Source: Actinokineospora xionganensis (GTDB lineage: Bacteria; Actinomycetota; Actinomycetes; Mycobacteriales; Pseudonocardiaceae). Taken from it: 64,000 nucleotides of DNA. How positions within the stretch are numbered: the first letter of the stretch is position 1; every line of letters begins with the position of its first letter. Below are positions 11,006-27,349 of this stretch, piece by piece. The stretch is taken from positions 124,001 through 188,000 of the forward strand of contig NZ_JABVED010000002.1 of assembly GCF_014323725.1 (NCBI RefSeq). The letters run 5' to 3'. The translations under genes were made by a program, and so were the position numbers. The notes beneath the pieces are model-generated. The model searched no databases. It was not told the DNA's origin and was given only the letters and a program-made list of their open reading frames with translations.

Positions 11006-13594
11006 TTGTCATCATCAAGATGGCCGCGTCTATTCGGCGCGGCCTTGGTCGTTTCCATCGCGGTTTCCTTCACCGCCGCACCCGCGTCGGCCGCCGAAGA
11101 CGAACTGCGCTTGGTGGCTCTCTCGTGGAGCAGTGCGAATCTCGACGCCACCAACGGGCCGGCCCGGAACGTGCTGACGTTCAAGGTGAAGGAACCGAGG
11201 AATCATCACCGCGGGTCGTTCGACCTCGCGACCGATCCGGCCACGGCTCTCCCCGCGCGGACGATCAAGTTCATCCGCGGCACGAGTGCCGCGGGCACCG
11301 CGAGCTGGGTCTCCACGACGGGCGACGAGTCGACGTACGAATACGAGTTCGACGTGCCCCGAACGGGCACGACCGCGTTGACGACCTGGGCTGTGACACG
11401 GTTCGCGGCCGAGACCACCGCCATTCCCCTGCACTCGATGGAACTGACCGACGAACAGCTCAAAGCCGCCTTCGACAGCCGCTTCGTCGCGACCACCATC
11501 GTCGACGAGAGTCCACCGACCTACTCGGACCTCATCACCGACGACCAGAGGTACCCGACGCACGCGGGAATCGGCACGCTGCGCTATCTCCTGAACGTGC
11601 AGGACACGCAGTCCGGTGTGCACAGCATGGCCCTTACGCTGCGCGGACCAGGTTCCGCGACGGCAACCGGCCAGAGCCGGTACACCGTGCAGGCCTCACG
11701 TCAGACCGTCGAAGTGACGCTCCCGGCGGGAGCCCCGGCCGGGACCTGGTCGGTGGCGCAGGTCGAACTGGTCGACAACGCCGGTGTGGTCGGTAAGTAC
11801 ACCGACCTCGCGCTTGCACCACTGCAGGTGACCGGCAACTCGATCGTGGTCGGGAAGCCGGTGCTCCACAACAACCCGGTGAACTCCTGGGAGCCCGACG
11901 CGAAGGTCGACCTGGTGGCCACCATGGCGAGCGGATCACGCGCGGTCTCGGCGAAGCTCGACATTCGAGGGGGCTGCGTCGCGGGCACTCCCATCCTCCC
12001 GGCGGAACCCGGTGGCACCGTCTCCATCCCCATCCGGGTTCCGCGAGAATTCATCGCCTGCCCCATCCAGGGTCTGCTCATCATCGACCAGAACGGCGCG
12101 ACCGCCGTCTACGAAACCTGGTACCAGAACGGACCGACGCTTGATTCGGTCGTCGCGGCCGAGCCGCCGCGGCCCACGGTTTCCAACACTGTGGTGAGTG
12201 GCACGGAGATCGACTGGGCGAAGGGCGGCATGGCAACCGTCGAGTTCGACCTCACCGCTACGGCGCCGAAGGCCACGTGGGCGCGCCTGGACGCGTGGGC
12301 CCCTTACTCGTCCACGCAGCCCGTGTACACCGGCACGACCGTGACAAACCCGGCGGGACGTGTCACCACGACCGTGACCTTCGTACCCCAGGCACCGCCG
12401 GGGCCGTACCGCCTGGCTCTCTCCGTGGGCGACGAAGCCGATCGGGTCACCACGTTCGAGACCGGCCCCGACAACACGGTCCAGCATGCCGACGTGGCCT
12501 TGCCCGCGGGCACCGCCGGGTACACCGCCGTCGAGCCGGTTCGGCTGATGGACACCCGAACCCAGTCAGCGCCGATCGGCCCGGCCGAACAGCGCACCCT
12601 CACCCTCGCGGGTGTGCCCGCGGAAGCGACATCCGTGGTTCTCAACGTGACCGCGATCGACCCGACGGCGTCGAGCTACCTGACCGTGTGGCCCAACGGC
12701 CGGGCCCGACCGGCGACCTCGAACCTGAACTTTGTCGCCGGGCAGACTGTGCCGAACCTGGTCACGGTGCCGGTGGTCGACGGCAAGGTCGCCTTCTACA
12801 ACAACGCGGGCCGGGTGCACGTGGTCGCGGACTTCTTCGGTTACCACTCGCCGAAGAGCCCGTCACTGTTCTACCCACGCGCACCCCAGCGCATCCTGGA
12901 CACGCGCAAGGACTGGGAGGGCGCCAAGACCAGGCCCGGCGGCCAGCACGTGGCGACCGTGCCGGACATCGCGAGCGGCCAAGGCGGGAGCGTGTCCGTC
13001 GTCCTCAACGTGACCGTGACCGAACCGGACCGGGATGGCTATTTGGCCGTGACCGCACCGTGGGGCACCGCCACCACGTCGAACCTGAACTTCCATGCGG
13101 GACAGACCGTGGCGAACATGGTGATCGTCAAGTCGCCGTACGGGGGTACCTTCGGGTTCACCACCCCGGCGTCCGCCCACGTGATCGTCGACGTCCTCGG
13201 CTACCACCTCGCACCGCACGAGGCAGGCGGCAAGGTGTTCGCCCCGCTGGATCCCCAACGGCTTATGGACACCCGCTCCGGCACTGGAGTCCGGCAAGGC
13301 CTGTTGGGTGCGGGTCAGACCGTCACCTTGCCGGTCGCGGGGATCAAGGGCGTCCCCGCGGACGCCACCGCGATCACCCTCAACGTGACGGCCACCGACT
13401 CCACAGCGACAAGCTTCCTGACCGTATGGCCGTCCGGCGCGCCGCGGCCGCTGGCGTCCACAGTGAACTTCGTGGCCGGGGCGACCGTGCCCAACCTGGT
13501 CACCGTTCCCGTGATCGACGGCAAGGTCCAGTTCTACAACAACGTCGGCGGCGTCCACGTGATCGCCGACGTCTTCGGCTACCACCTGGGCTGA
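11006..13594 (+). CDS. large secreted protein with three C-terminal beta-rich repeats
   Basis: An 862-residue exported protein of unknown function. A TTG start at 11006, preceded by TGAGGGGA, leads into a signal peptide ending near PASAAE. The middle (about 30-500) looks like tandem Ig-like beta domains. Residues about 509-614, 624-734 and 746-862 are three copies of a module with RLMDTR/RILDTR, LNVTA, GQTVPNLVTVPV, DGKV.FYNN and a closing HV.ADVFGYH. Such modules are common on actinomycete surface and secreted proteins; carbohydrate or cell-wall binding is plausible but not shown. The upstream remnant at 8690-9240 is a decayed relative. It ends at a 16-bp terminator hairpin. Confidence 0.85.
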   Translation: MSSSRWPRLFGAALVVSIAVSFTAAPASAAEDELRLVALSWSSANLDATNGPARNVLTFKVKEPRNHHRGSFDLATDPATALPARTIKFIRGTSAAGTASWVSTTGDESTYEYEFDVPRTGTTALTTWAVTRFAAETTAIPLHSMELTDEQLKAAFDSRFVATTIVDESPPTYSDLITDDQRYPTHAGIGTLRYLLNVQDTQSGVHSMALTLRGPGSATATGQSRYTVQASRQTVEVTLPAGAPAGTWSVAQVELVDNAGVVGKYTDLALAPLQVTGNSIVVGKPVLHNNPVNSWEPDAKVDLVATMASGSRAVSAKLDIRGGCVAGTPILPAEPGGTVSIPIRVPREFIACPIQGLLIIDQNGATAVYETWYQNGPTLDSVVAAEPPRPTVSNTVVSGTEIDWAKGGMATVEFDLTATAPKATWARLDAWAPYSSTQPVYTGTTVTNPAGRVTTTVTFVPQAPPGPYRLALSVGDEADRVTTFETGPDNTVQHADVALPAGTAGYTAVEPVRLMDTRTQSAPIGPAEQRTLTLAGVPAEATSVVLNVTAIDPTASSYLTVWPNGRARPATSNLNFVAGQTVPNLVTVPVVDGKVAFYNNAGRVHVVADFFGYHSPKSPSLFYPRAPQRILDTRKDWEGAKTRPGGQHVATVPDIASGQGGSVSVVLNVTVTEPDRDGYLAVTAPWGTATTSNLNFHAGQTVANMVIVKSPYGGTFGFTTPASAHVIVDVLGYHLAPHEAGGKVFAPLDPQRLMDTRSGTGVRQGLLGAGQTVTLPVAGIKGVPADATAITLNVTATDSTATSFLTVWPSGAPRPLASTVNFVAGATVPNLVTVPVIDGKVQFYNNVGGVHVIADVFGYHLG

Positions 13595-13624
13595 CCCTGT
13601 AGGTACTGAAGCGAGGAGCCAAGC

Positions 13625-13662
13625 GAAGCGCGCCCCCAGCCGAGCCGCTGGGGGCGCGCTTC
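13625..13662 (+). terminator. terminator of the large secreted protein
   Basis: A perfect 16-bp stem (GAAGCGCGCCCCCAGC and its complement) with a six-base loop, followed by TTGTCTGT. The hairpin and about 18 bases beyond it closely match the rpoC terminator at 13983-14038, which suggests the two are copies of one element. Confidence 0.85.
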
Positions 13663-13982
13663 TTGTCTGTCCACTGCGGACCAGGAAGGTGGGCGGTGCG
13701 CCCGTCGACGGTGACCTCAGCCAGCCCATCGGGCCATATCGCGGCGGCTTCGGTCCTGGTCATCTCCAGGAACGCGGCGCCCTCGGCTTTGCCCGCGGGC
13801 CGTGCAGCCGCAAGTAGCCGCTGATCAATGGCCTAGCGCCTGCGGTCTGCTTCGGCACCCGGTGCCGACCGGGCAGCGGGCTGAGCATCGTGGGGCGGGA
13901 CGAGTTGGAACAGGCTGTCGTAGACGTGGGTGGACTGACAGCGGCACCACCCGAGCTGTCCCACACAGACAGTGAACCCAAC
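13663..13982. other. spacer between two convergent terminators, possible remnant coding sequence
   Basis: About 320 bases between the two related terminators. Minus-strand frames give short stretches such as EAAAIWPDGLAEVTVDG (near 13700-13760) and STHVYDSLFQLVPPHD (near 13900-13950). They look protein-like but are interrupted and not recognisable. No intact gene or RNA is seen. It may be debris of a deleted gene. Confidence 0.35.
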
Positions 13983-14020
13983 GAAACGCGCCCCCGGCCG
14001 GGTGGCCGGGGGCGCGTTTC
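13983..14020 (-). terminator. terminator of rpoBC
   Basis: A perfect 17-bp stem (GAAACGCGCCCCCGGCC and its complement) with loop GGGT, starting 18 bases after the rpoC stop on the minus strand. The minus-strand tail contains GTTTCGTT. It ends the rpoBC transcript. Confidence 0.88.
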
Positions 14021-14038
14021 TTGTCTGTCTACTTCGGA

Positions 14039-17938
<3,900 letters not shown>

Positions 17939-18039
17939 GTCGGTTCCTTCTCCCCTTCTTGGTTACAGCACGAAAATGGGGGGATCAGTGCCTGCCCGCC
18001 GGGAGGAGTTTCCGGTTCCTCCCGGCGGCGGCAGCGAGG

Positions 18040-21546
<3,507 letters not shown>

Positions 21547-21892
21547 GATGCGTCCTTCCAGGACTATGAGCGGTTGACAGTCACATGCTCTGCTCGCGCT
21601 AGCAAGCTGAATACGCGCCTGTCAAGGGTGCCGTGGTGCCCAACATCCTAGCTCTTGGCAAAGGGCGTGCGGAAAGTGGGCAGCGCAAAGGGGCAGTCTA
21701 GCCACTAAATGGGCGACTGTCGAGGCCCGCCGCTCAATCGGTCCTCCCGCTCAGTACGTGCTGGGTATCAGCGTGACCCCGGACGGTCGCGTAGTCAAGA
21801 TGCCACGCCTGAGAATCCACTTTTGCAGCAGCGCCGAGCCGCTCACAGATAGCCGCTTGACCTGGGGAAACTTGCCTGCTACAAGCTGGGAC
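21547..21892 (-). promoter_or_regulatory. rpoB upstream region with candidate promoter
   Basis: About 345 non-coding bases. On the minus strand a perfect TTGACA lies at 21620-21625. A weaker -10-like element (CTAGCG at 21597-21602) follows at 17-base spacing, which would give a leader of about 45 bases before rpoB. No terminator was identified behind the mce-associated gene that ends at 21893, so read-through from the mce operon cannot be excluded. Confidence 0.45.
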
Positions 21893-23062
21893 TCAGCACG
21901 TTGGCGCGGGCTTGCCGTCGGGCAGTGGCTGATCAAGCATGTCGAAATCGGTGATCTTCCAGGTCCCGTCGAGCTTCTCCGCGCGGATGCCGAACTGGGC
22001 GCCGCTGGCGGTGGTCTGGTTCTGGTCGGTGCGGGTCGTCGACTGGTCGACGAAGACCAACAAGTCGGCCTTGTCGCCGTCGAGCCGGGTGACGCCGATC
22101 TGGCGGACCTTGGTCGTCAGCACCAGCTTCTGCGCGGGCGCGAGCTCCTTGAGCTGGCCGAACAGCTTGTCGTACTCGCACACGGCGTTGCCCGCTAGGT
22201 GTTCCTTGACGGCCTTGGCGGTGGCGTCGAGGTCGGCGAAGCTGTAGGTCAGGGTCTTCTCGATGGCGACCGTGAGCTTGCCCTGGACCTCGCTGGTGGC
22301 GGCGCTGTCGGTGAGGGCGCGGTTGGTGCCGTCGGCGCCACCGGTGAGCGAGTTGGCCTCGCCGCGGAACCACAGGGCCAGCCCGGCGAGCACCAGGGCG
22401 ACCACCGCGAGAACGATGGCGAGGTTGATGGACCGGTTTCGGGCGGCGGCGGCCACCTCTTCCGGCGACCGTTCGTCGACACCGTCGTCATCGCCGGCGG
22501 GGCCGCGCTCGGCGGCGGCGAGGTCTTCGGGAACGCGGATACCGGTGGCCCTGCGCTTGCCCGCGGGCCGCGGGGAGGGCACCTGGGCGGCATCCTCATC
22601 GGTGCCGTGGTCGACGCCCAGCACGGCCGGGCTGACGACATCGACATCACCCTCGTCGGAGCCCACTCGACGCGCCTCGGCATCCTCTTCGGACACAGCG
22701 TCGACCCCACCGGCCACAGAGGACTCAGCCGACTCAGTGGACTCATCCGATCCGCCGACAGCGTTTTCGTTTTCCGCTTCGACCGAACCCCGCGCAGCCC
22801 CCACCCTCTCCGGGGGGACGGCCCCTGCCCAGTCTATCGGGGTGGCGGGGGATTTCCGGTCCTGCTTGGTGGGCTGTGGATCGCTGGGGCGCGCTGTGGA
22901 CGACTCGGTGGTGGAGTCGGTGGGCTCGAGTATTTTGCTGTCCGCCTGCTCGACGTCGGCGTGCTCGGCGCCGGTGGGGCGATGCAGGCCCGCGACCTTG
23001 GGGCGGCGGACGGGCGTCGTCGGGGGCGTGACCGGGCGGCGGCGCGACGGGGGCGTGGGCAC
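21893..23062 (-). CDS. Mce-associated membrane protein (long form)
   Basis: A 389-residue protein of the Mce-associated (Mas) type, last gene of the mce operon. The first 200 residues are acidic, Ser/Pro-rich and apparently disordered. A single transmembrane helix follows (about 208-226, INLAIVLAVVALVLAGLAL). An extracytoplasmic domain ends with WKITDFDMLDQPLPDG. The GTG start is at 23060-23062. The long disordered cytoplasmic part is unusual for these proteins. It probably stabilises the Mce complex in the cell envelope. Confidence 0.75.
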   Translation of the reverse strand: MPTPPSRRRPVTPPTTPVRRPKVAGLHRPTGAEHADVEQADSKILEPTDSTTESSTARPSDPQPTKQDRKSPATPIDWAGAVPPERVGAARGSVEAENENAVGGSDESTESAESSVAGGVDAVSEEDAEARRVGSDEGDVDVVSPAVLGVDHGTDEDAAQVPSPRPAGKRRATGIRVPEDLAAAERGPAGDDDGVDERSPEEVAAAARNRSINLAIVLAVVALVLAGLALWFRGEANSLTGGADGTNRALTDSAATSEVQGKLTVAIEKTLTYSFADLDATAKAVKEHLAGNAVCEYDKLFGQLKELAPAQKLVLTTKVRQIGVTRLDGDKADLLVFVDQSTTRTDQNQTTASGAQFGIRAEKLDGTWKITDFDMLDQPLPDGKPAPTC

Positions 23063-23085
23063 TGTGTGGACAGTCCTCTCGGCGA

Positions 23086-23649
23086 TCAGGCGGGGGTGAA
23101 CGGCACGAAGGCGACGCCGCTGAGCTTCCAGCCCGCGTCGGTCCGGTCCAGCGACCCCTGGATGCGCTGGTACTTCGACGTGGTCGGCTTGCCGTCGGGG
23201 GTGACATCGATCCGGATGGCGGCGATGAGGACGGCCTTGCCCTCACGGTCGCGCAGGTCGGTCACCGCGGACTTGAGCACCCGCGCGCTGGTCACCGTCT
23301 TGGCCTGCTGGATGGCCGTCTTACTGGTCTCGCGCCTGCCGACGACCTCGTCGTGCAGGGGGCCGACGGAGGCGTTGAGCCACCGGTCGAGATCCTCGTC
23401 GACCTTGCGGTAGTCGAGGGTGTTGAACGTGATGATCGCCTGCTCGCCGACCCGGGTGACCTCGTCGCGCATCCGGGACAGCTCGAGGTCGTCGTCGTTG
23501 GCGGCCTTGACCCAGGCGACGCCGAACCAGACCGCCGCGGCGGCGCTCACGACCACCAGACCGAGGGCGACGAGCACGAACGGGTTCAGCCTCCTGCGCG
23601 CGGGCTGCTCGTCGGTGACGTCGTCGATCTCAGGGTCCGTGCTGGTCAT
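23086..23649 (-). CDS. Mce-associated membrane protein
   Basis: A 187-residue protein with one N-terminal transmembrane helix (about 22-45, NPFVLVALGLVVVSAAAAVW) and a periplasmic-side domain with ITFNTLDYRKVDEDLDRW and a C-terminal GWKLSGVAFVPF, typical of Mas proteins encoded after mceF. The gene lies 30 bases after mceF and 23 before the longer Mas gene, consistent with one transcript. Confidence 0.8.
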   Translation of the reverse strand: MTSTDPEIDDVTDEQPARRRLNPFVLVALGLVVVSAAAAVWFGVAWVKAANDDDLELSRMRDEVTRVGEQAIITFNTLDYRKVDEDLDRWLNASVGPLHDEVVGRRETSKTAIQQAKTVTSARVLKSAVTDLRDREGKAVLIAAIRIDVTPDGKPTTSKYQRIQGSLDRTDAGWKLSGVAFVPFTPA

Positions 23650-23679
23650 GACACTCCAGGGTAGACGGGTGCGAAACGG

Positions 23680-24945
23680 TCAGGCGGGCAGGCCCAGCAG
23701 GCCCGCCAGACCCGACAGGCCGCCGATGCCGGGCTGGGTCACCGTGCCGGGAATGCTGTTCGTCGCGAGCTCGTGCAGCTGCTCGGAGTCACGGTTCTGG
23801 TTGGCCGCCAGCTGCTCCTGGGTCGGTGCCACCGGCTTGCCGCCGAACGGCGCGTTCGCGGAGCCGCGGACGTTGATCGGGCTGCCGACCGGCTCGGCGC
23901 AGTAGGCCTGCTCGTTCACCGGCGCCGGGGCCGTCTCGTTGCCGTCGCGACGCTCGGTGCCCTCGTAGCCGCGGGTGCACGGCGGCGGGTCGAACAGGTT
24001 GAGCGCCAGCCCCAGGTGTGTCTGGCCCTTTTCGTCGATCACGGTCTTCGGACCCACCGCGACCAGCGGGTACGCGACCAGCGCGAGTTCGAGCCCGTCC
24101 GTGCGGGTGACCATGATGTTGGAGACGGTCAGCAGGTTCGCGAACACCGCTCCGAGGCCGTTGCCCGACTCGCGCAGCAGCCCGGTGATCGAGTCGGCCG
24201 CGCCGGGCGTGGCCGCGATCAGCGTGCGGATCTGCGGGTCGGACTCGCGCAGCTGCGCGGAGAGCGCCTTGAGGTCGCCCGCGAAGGACTTGATGTTGCC
24301 CGACTGCTTCATCTGCGTGTTGAGGACGATGGCGCCGTCCTCGATCAGCTTGATCGTCTGCGGCAGGTGCTCGCGGGCGGTCTGGGTGAACGCCATCTGG
24401 TTGTCCAGCAGCACCTGCAGGTCGTCGCCGGTGCCGGAGAACGCGCGTTCCAGCTCGTCGACGACCGTGCGCAGCGAATCGGTGGGGACCGAGGTGGCCA
24501 GGTTGTCCAGGTCGCGGATGACCTCGTCGGTGCTGATCGGCGTCTTGGTGCGGTCGGCTGGGATGACCGAGCCCTCCTTGAGCACCTCGCCGCCGTCCTT
24601 GCGGGGGCGCAGGTCGACGTACTGCTCGCCCACGGCGGACCGGTTGGCGACCACGGCGTCGAGGTCGGCCGGGATGTCTGGGGCGGACGGCTCGATCTCA
24701 AGGTCGATGCGCATGCCCTCGCGGGTCAGCTTGATCTCGCCGACCCGACCCACGTTGACGCCGCGGTAGGTGACCTCGGCGTTGGTGAAGATGCCGCCGG
24801 ACTGGACCAGGTCCATCTTGACCCGGTACCCGTCGGCGCCGAAGACGCGGCCGAGGTCGGTGAAGCGGAACGCCGCGTAGACCACGGCGACCACGGCGAT
24901 CACGAAGAACGCCACGAGCTGGAGGCGGACGGTTTTGGTCAGCAT
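23680..24945 (-). CDS. mceF: MCE family protein MceF
   Basis: A 421-residue substrate-binding component of the Mce lipid importer. It has an N-terminal transmembrane anchor (LQLVAFFVIAVVAVVYAAF), then the MCE/MlaD domain (about 38-120, with GGIFTNAEVTYRGVNVGRVG and EQYVDLRP), then a long helical region. The ATG overlaps the mceE stop by one base. Sixth mce gene in the order A-F. Confidence 0.88.
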   Translation of the reverse strand: MLTKTVRLQLVAFFVIAVVAVVYAAFRFTDLGRVFGADGYRVKMDLVQSGGIFTNAEVTYRGVNVGRVGEIKLTREGMRIDLEIEPSAPDIPADLDAVVANRSAVGEQYVDLRPRKDGGEVLKEGSVIPADRTKTPISTDEVIRDLDNLATSVPTDSLRTVVDELERAFSGTGDDLQVLLDNQMAFTQTAREHLPQTIKLIEDGAIVLNTQMKQSGNIKSFAGDLKALSAQLRESDPQIRTLIAATPGAADSITGLLRESGNGLGAVFANLLTVSNIMVTRTDGLELALVAYPLVAVGPKTVIDEKGQTHLGLALNLFDPPPCTRGYEGTERRDGNETAPAPVNEQAYCAEPVGSPINVRGSANAPFGGKPVAPTQEQLAANQNRDSEQLHELATNSIPGTVTQPGIGGLSGLAGLLGLPA

Positions 24946-26153
24946 CAGGAACCGCCTCCGAGGAGCACGTCGAAGAGGCCGCCCATGCCGCTGCCGGACT
25001 GCGTGGAGCCAGGCTGGACCGGCGTGGACTGGCCGCCGCCCAGTTGCGGCAGCGGCAGCACCGGCGGGGCGTTGCCGGGCACACCATCCTGCCCACCGCT
25101 CAGACCGCCGGGCAGGTGGAGGTCCTGCAGCGGGTTCTGCCTGCTGCGGCCGAGATTGTTCACGATCTCGCCCAGGTTCAGGTCGAGGGTGGCGTAAAGG
25201 TTGAAGTAGTCGCCCTTGACGCCCTTCACGGCCTGGTCGGTGAACGGGTACGTCACCAGCAGCTCCAGCGCGTTGGGCAGGTTGTTGCCCGCCTCCCCCA
25301 GCTTCTGCAGGGTCGGCGCGAGCGCCTTGAGGTCGGCGACGAGGTCGGCCTGGCTCTTGTTGACGGTGTCGACCGCGATGCCCGAGAGCGAGTCGAGGCT
25401 CTGCAGCATCGTCACCAACTGCTGGCGCTGGTCGGTGAGCACCTTGAGGCCGGGCCCGATGTTGTCGATGACGCCCGCGATCTGGTCGCGCTGGGCGTTC
25501 AGCGTGCTGGCGAGCCGGTTGATGCCGTCGAGCGCGCGGGTGATGTCGGCCTTGCCCGCGTCGAGCTCGGTGACCATCACGTTGACGTTGTCGAGCAGCG
25601 CGCGGATGTCGGTCTCATTGCCTGCGAGCGCGTTGTTGAGCTCCTTGGTGATGCTCTGCAACTGCTCGACACCACCACCGTTGAGCAGCATCGACAGCGC
25701 GCCCAGGACTTCCTCGACCTCGGTGTTGCGGTTGGTCCGCTCGACCGGGATGAACGCGTTGTCGGCGAGCACGCCTTCGCCCTTGCCGCCGGGCGGCGCG
25801 CTGAGCTCGATGTACTTCTCGCCCAGCAGGCTGGACTGGCGCAGCTTGGCCAGCGCGTTCGCGGGCAGTTCGACGTCGCCGTTGACCAGCAGCGTGGCCT
25901 CGGCGGTCCAGCCGTCGGGCGCGAGGGCGATCTCGTCGACCCGGCCGACGGTGACCTCGTTGACCTTGACCCCGGACTGCGGGACCAAGTCGAGGACGTC
26001 ACGGAGCTGGACCTTGACCGTGTACGGCCGGTCGCCGAGGTCGGCACCGCCGGGCATCGGGAGGTCGTAGATGCCGGTGAACCCGCAACCCGACAGCGAC
26101 ACCGCCGCGGCCGCGGTGGTGATCACGCAAGCGAGCTTGATCCTGGTGGTCAT
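24945..26153 (-). CDS. mceE: MCE family lipoprotein MceE
   Basis: A 402-residue lipoprotein of the Mce complex. The start at 26151-26153 (MTTRIKLACVITTAAAA) gives a lipoprotein signal with the lipobox LSGCGF, so the mature protein is anchored through its Cys; the frame is open upstream but lacks this signal. The MCE domain follows (RPYTVKVQLRDVLDLVPQSG to about residue 120). An MceE lipoprotein at this place is typical of actinobacterial mce operons. One-base overlap with mceD upstream. Confidence 0.88.
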   Translation of the reverse strand: MTTRIKLACVITTAAAAVSLSGCGFTGIYDLPMPGGADLGDRPYTVKVQLRDVLDLVPQSGVKVNEVTVGRVDEIALAPDGWTAEATLLVNGDVELPANALAKLRQSSLLGEKYIELSAPPGGKGEGVLADNAFIPVERTNRNTEVEEVLGALSMLLNGGGVEQLQSITKELNNALAGNETDIRALLDNVNVMVTELDAGKADITRALDGINRLASTLNAQRDQIAGVIDNIGPGLKVLTDQRQQLVTMLQSLDSLSGIAVDTVNKSQADLVADLKALAPTLQKLGEAGNNLPNALELLVTYPFTDQAVKGVKGDYFNLYATLDLNLGEIVNNLGRSRQNPLQDLHLPGGLSGGQDGVPGNAPPVLPLPQLGGGQSTPVQPGSTQSGSGMGGLFDVLLGGGS

Positions 26154-27349
26154 CAGTTCCCCCCTCCCGATCCGACTGGGTCGCCCGCCATCGGCAGCGG
26201 CAGGGACGGCATGTGGCCACTGCGGAGTCCGTCGATCACCTGCGCGGGCGAGGGCAGCGGGACCGCGCCCTGCACGATCGGCGCGAGCTGGTCGCACACA
26301 TCGGCGAGGGCGGGTGGCAGCGTGCCCTGGGTGCCCTGGCGGACCAGCTTGCAGATCGTCACGATCGGCGGCTGCGTCAGCTCGTTGAGGTTCGCCCGGG
26401 CGTCGGTGGTGCCGGACGCGGCGTTGTAGGTGTTGACCAGGTTGCTCAGGGCCAGCGGCGCGATGTCGAGCGTCTCGGCGAGCGCGGCCCGCTGGTCGAC
26501 GAGCACCTGGGTGACCGTGGCCAGCTTGTCCACATTGGACTTGATCCGGCCGCGGTTGTCGTTGATGAACTGCTGGACCGTGGTGAGCGCGATGCCGAGC
26601 TGGTCGACCGACGCGGCGAGGTTGCCGCGCTCGCCTGCCAGGAACCTGGCCGCCTCGGCCAGCTGCTGGTTGAACTGCCGGACCTGGTCGTCACTGCCCG
26701 CGAGGGTCGTCGTGAACTTCTGCAGGTTGTCGACCGTGGCGAACAGGTCCTCGGAGTTGCCCGAGAGCGTGGACGTCAGCTTGCTCAGGTCGGTGACCGT
26801 GTCGTTGATCGCCTGGCCGTTGCCGTCGAGGTTCTTGGCGAGGGTGTTGAGCAGGTCGGACAGGGCGCCGTCCCGGTTGACCCCGTTGGGGCCGAGGGTG
26901 CGGCTGACCCGGCTCAGGCTGGCGTAGAGGTCGTCGACCTCCAGCGGCGCGGCGGTCCGCTCGCGCGGGATGACCGTGCCGGTCGCCATCTGCTCGCCAC
27001 CGGTGAAGGCGGGCGTGAGCTGCACGTAGCGGTCGGAGACCAGCGACGGCGCGACGATGACGGCCATGGCGTCCGCGGGGATCTTGACATCGCGGTCGAC
27101 GAGCATCCGCACCTCGACCACGTCGCCCTTGGGCGTCACCTTCTCGACGGTGCCGACCTGCACGCCGAGCACCCGGACGTCGTTGTGCTCATAGAGGCCG
27201 ACGGTGCCCGGGAACAGCGCGGTGTAGCGCTTCTCATTCGTCTCTTTGAGCAGCCACCACAGCGCGGCGGCGATGACCAGGCCGAGCACGCACACGATCG
27301 CCACCGTCCGGGCGGCGTCCTTGCCCAGCTTCGTGGAGAAACTGCTCAT
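26153..27349 (-). CDS. mceD: MCE family protein MceD
   Basis: A 398-residue Mce substrate-binding subunit. An N-terminal transmembrane helix (VAIVCVLGLVIAAALWWLL) precedes the MCE domain (GLYEHNDVRVLGVQVGTVEK), a helical stalk, and a Pro/Gly-rich tail ending GDPVGSGGGN. It overlaps mceC by four bases (ATGA) and mceE by one, indicating coupled translation. Confidence 0.88.
   Translation of the reverse strand: MSSFSTKLGKDAARTVAIVCVLGLVIAAALWWLLKETNEKRYTALFPGTVGLYEHNDVRVLGVQVGTVEKVTPKGDVVEVRMLVDRDVKIPADAMAVIVAPSLVSDRYVQLTPAFTGGEQMATGTVIPRERTAAPLEVDDLYASLSRVSRTLGPNGVNRDGALSDLLNTLAKNLDGNGQAINDTVTDLSKLTSTLSGNSEDLFATVDNLQKFTTTLAGSDDQVRQFNQQLAEAARFLAGERGNLAASVDQLGIALTTVQQFINDNRGRIKSNVDKLATVTQVLVDQRAALAETLDIAPLALSNLVNTYNAASGTTDARANLNELTQPPIVTICKLVRQGTQGTLPPALADVCDQLAPIVQGAVPLPSPAQVIDGLRSGHMPSLPLPMAGDPVGSGGGN

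Noticed and set aside
13690-13980. Intact small gene between the two terminators near rpoC
   Set aside because: The frames are interrupted, have no binding site and no family match; described only as possible debris.
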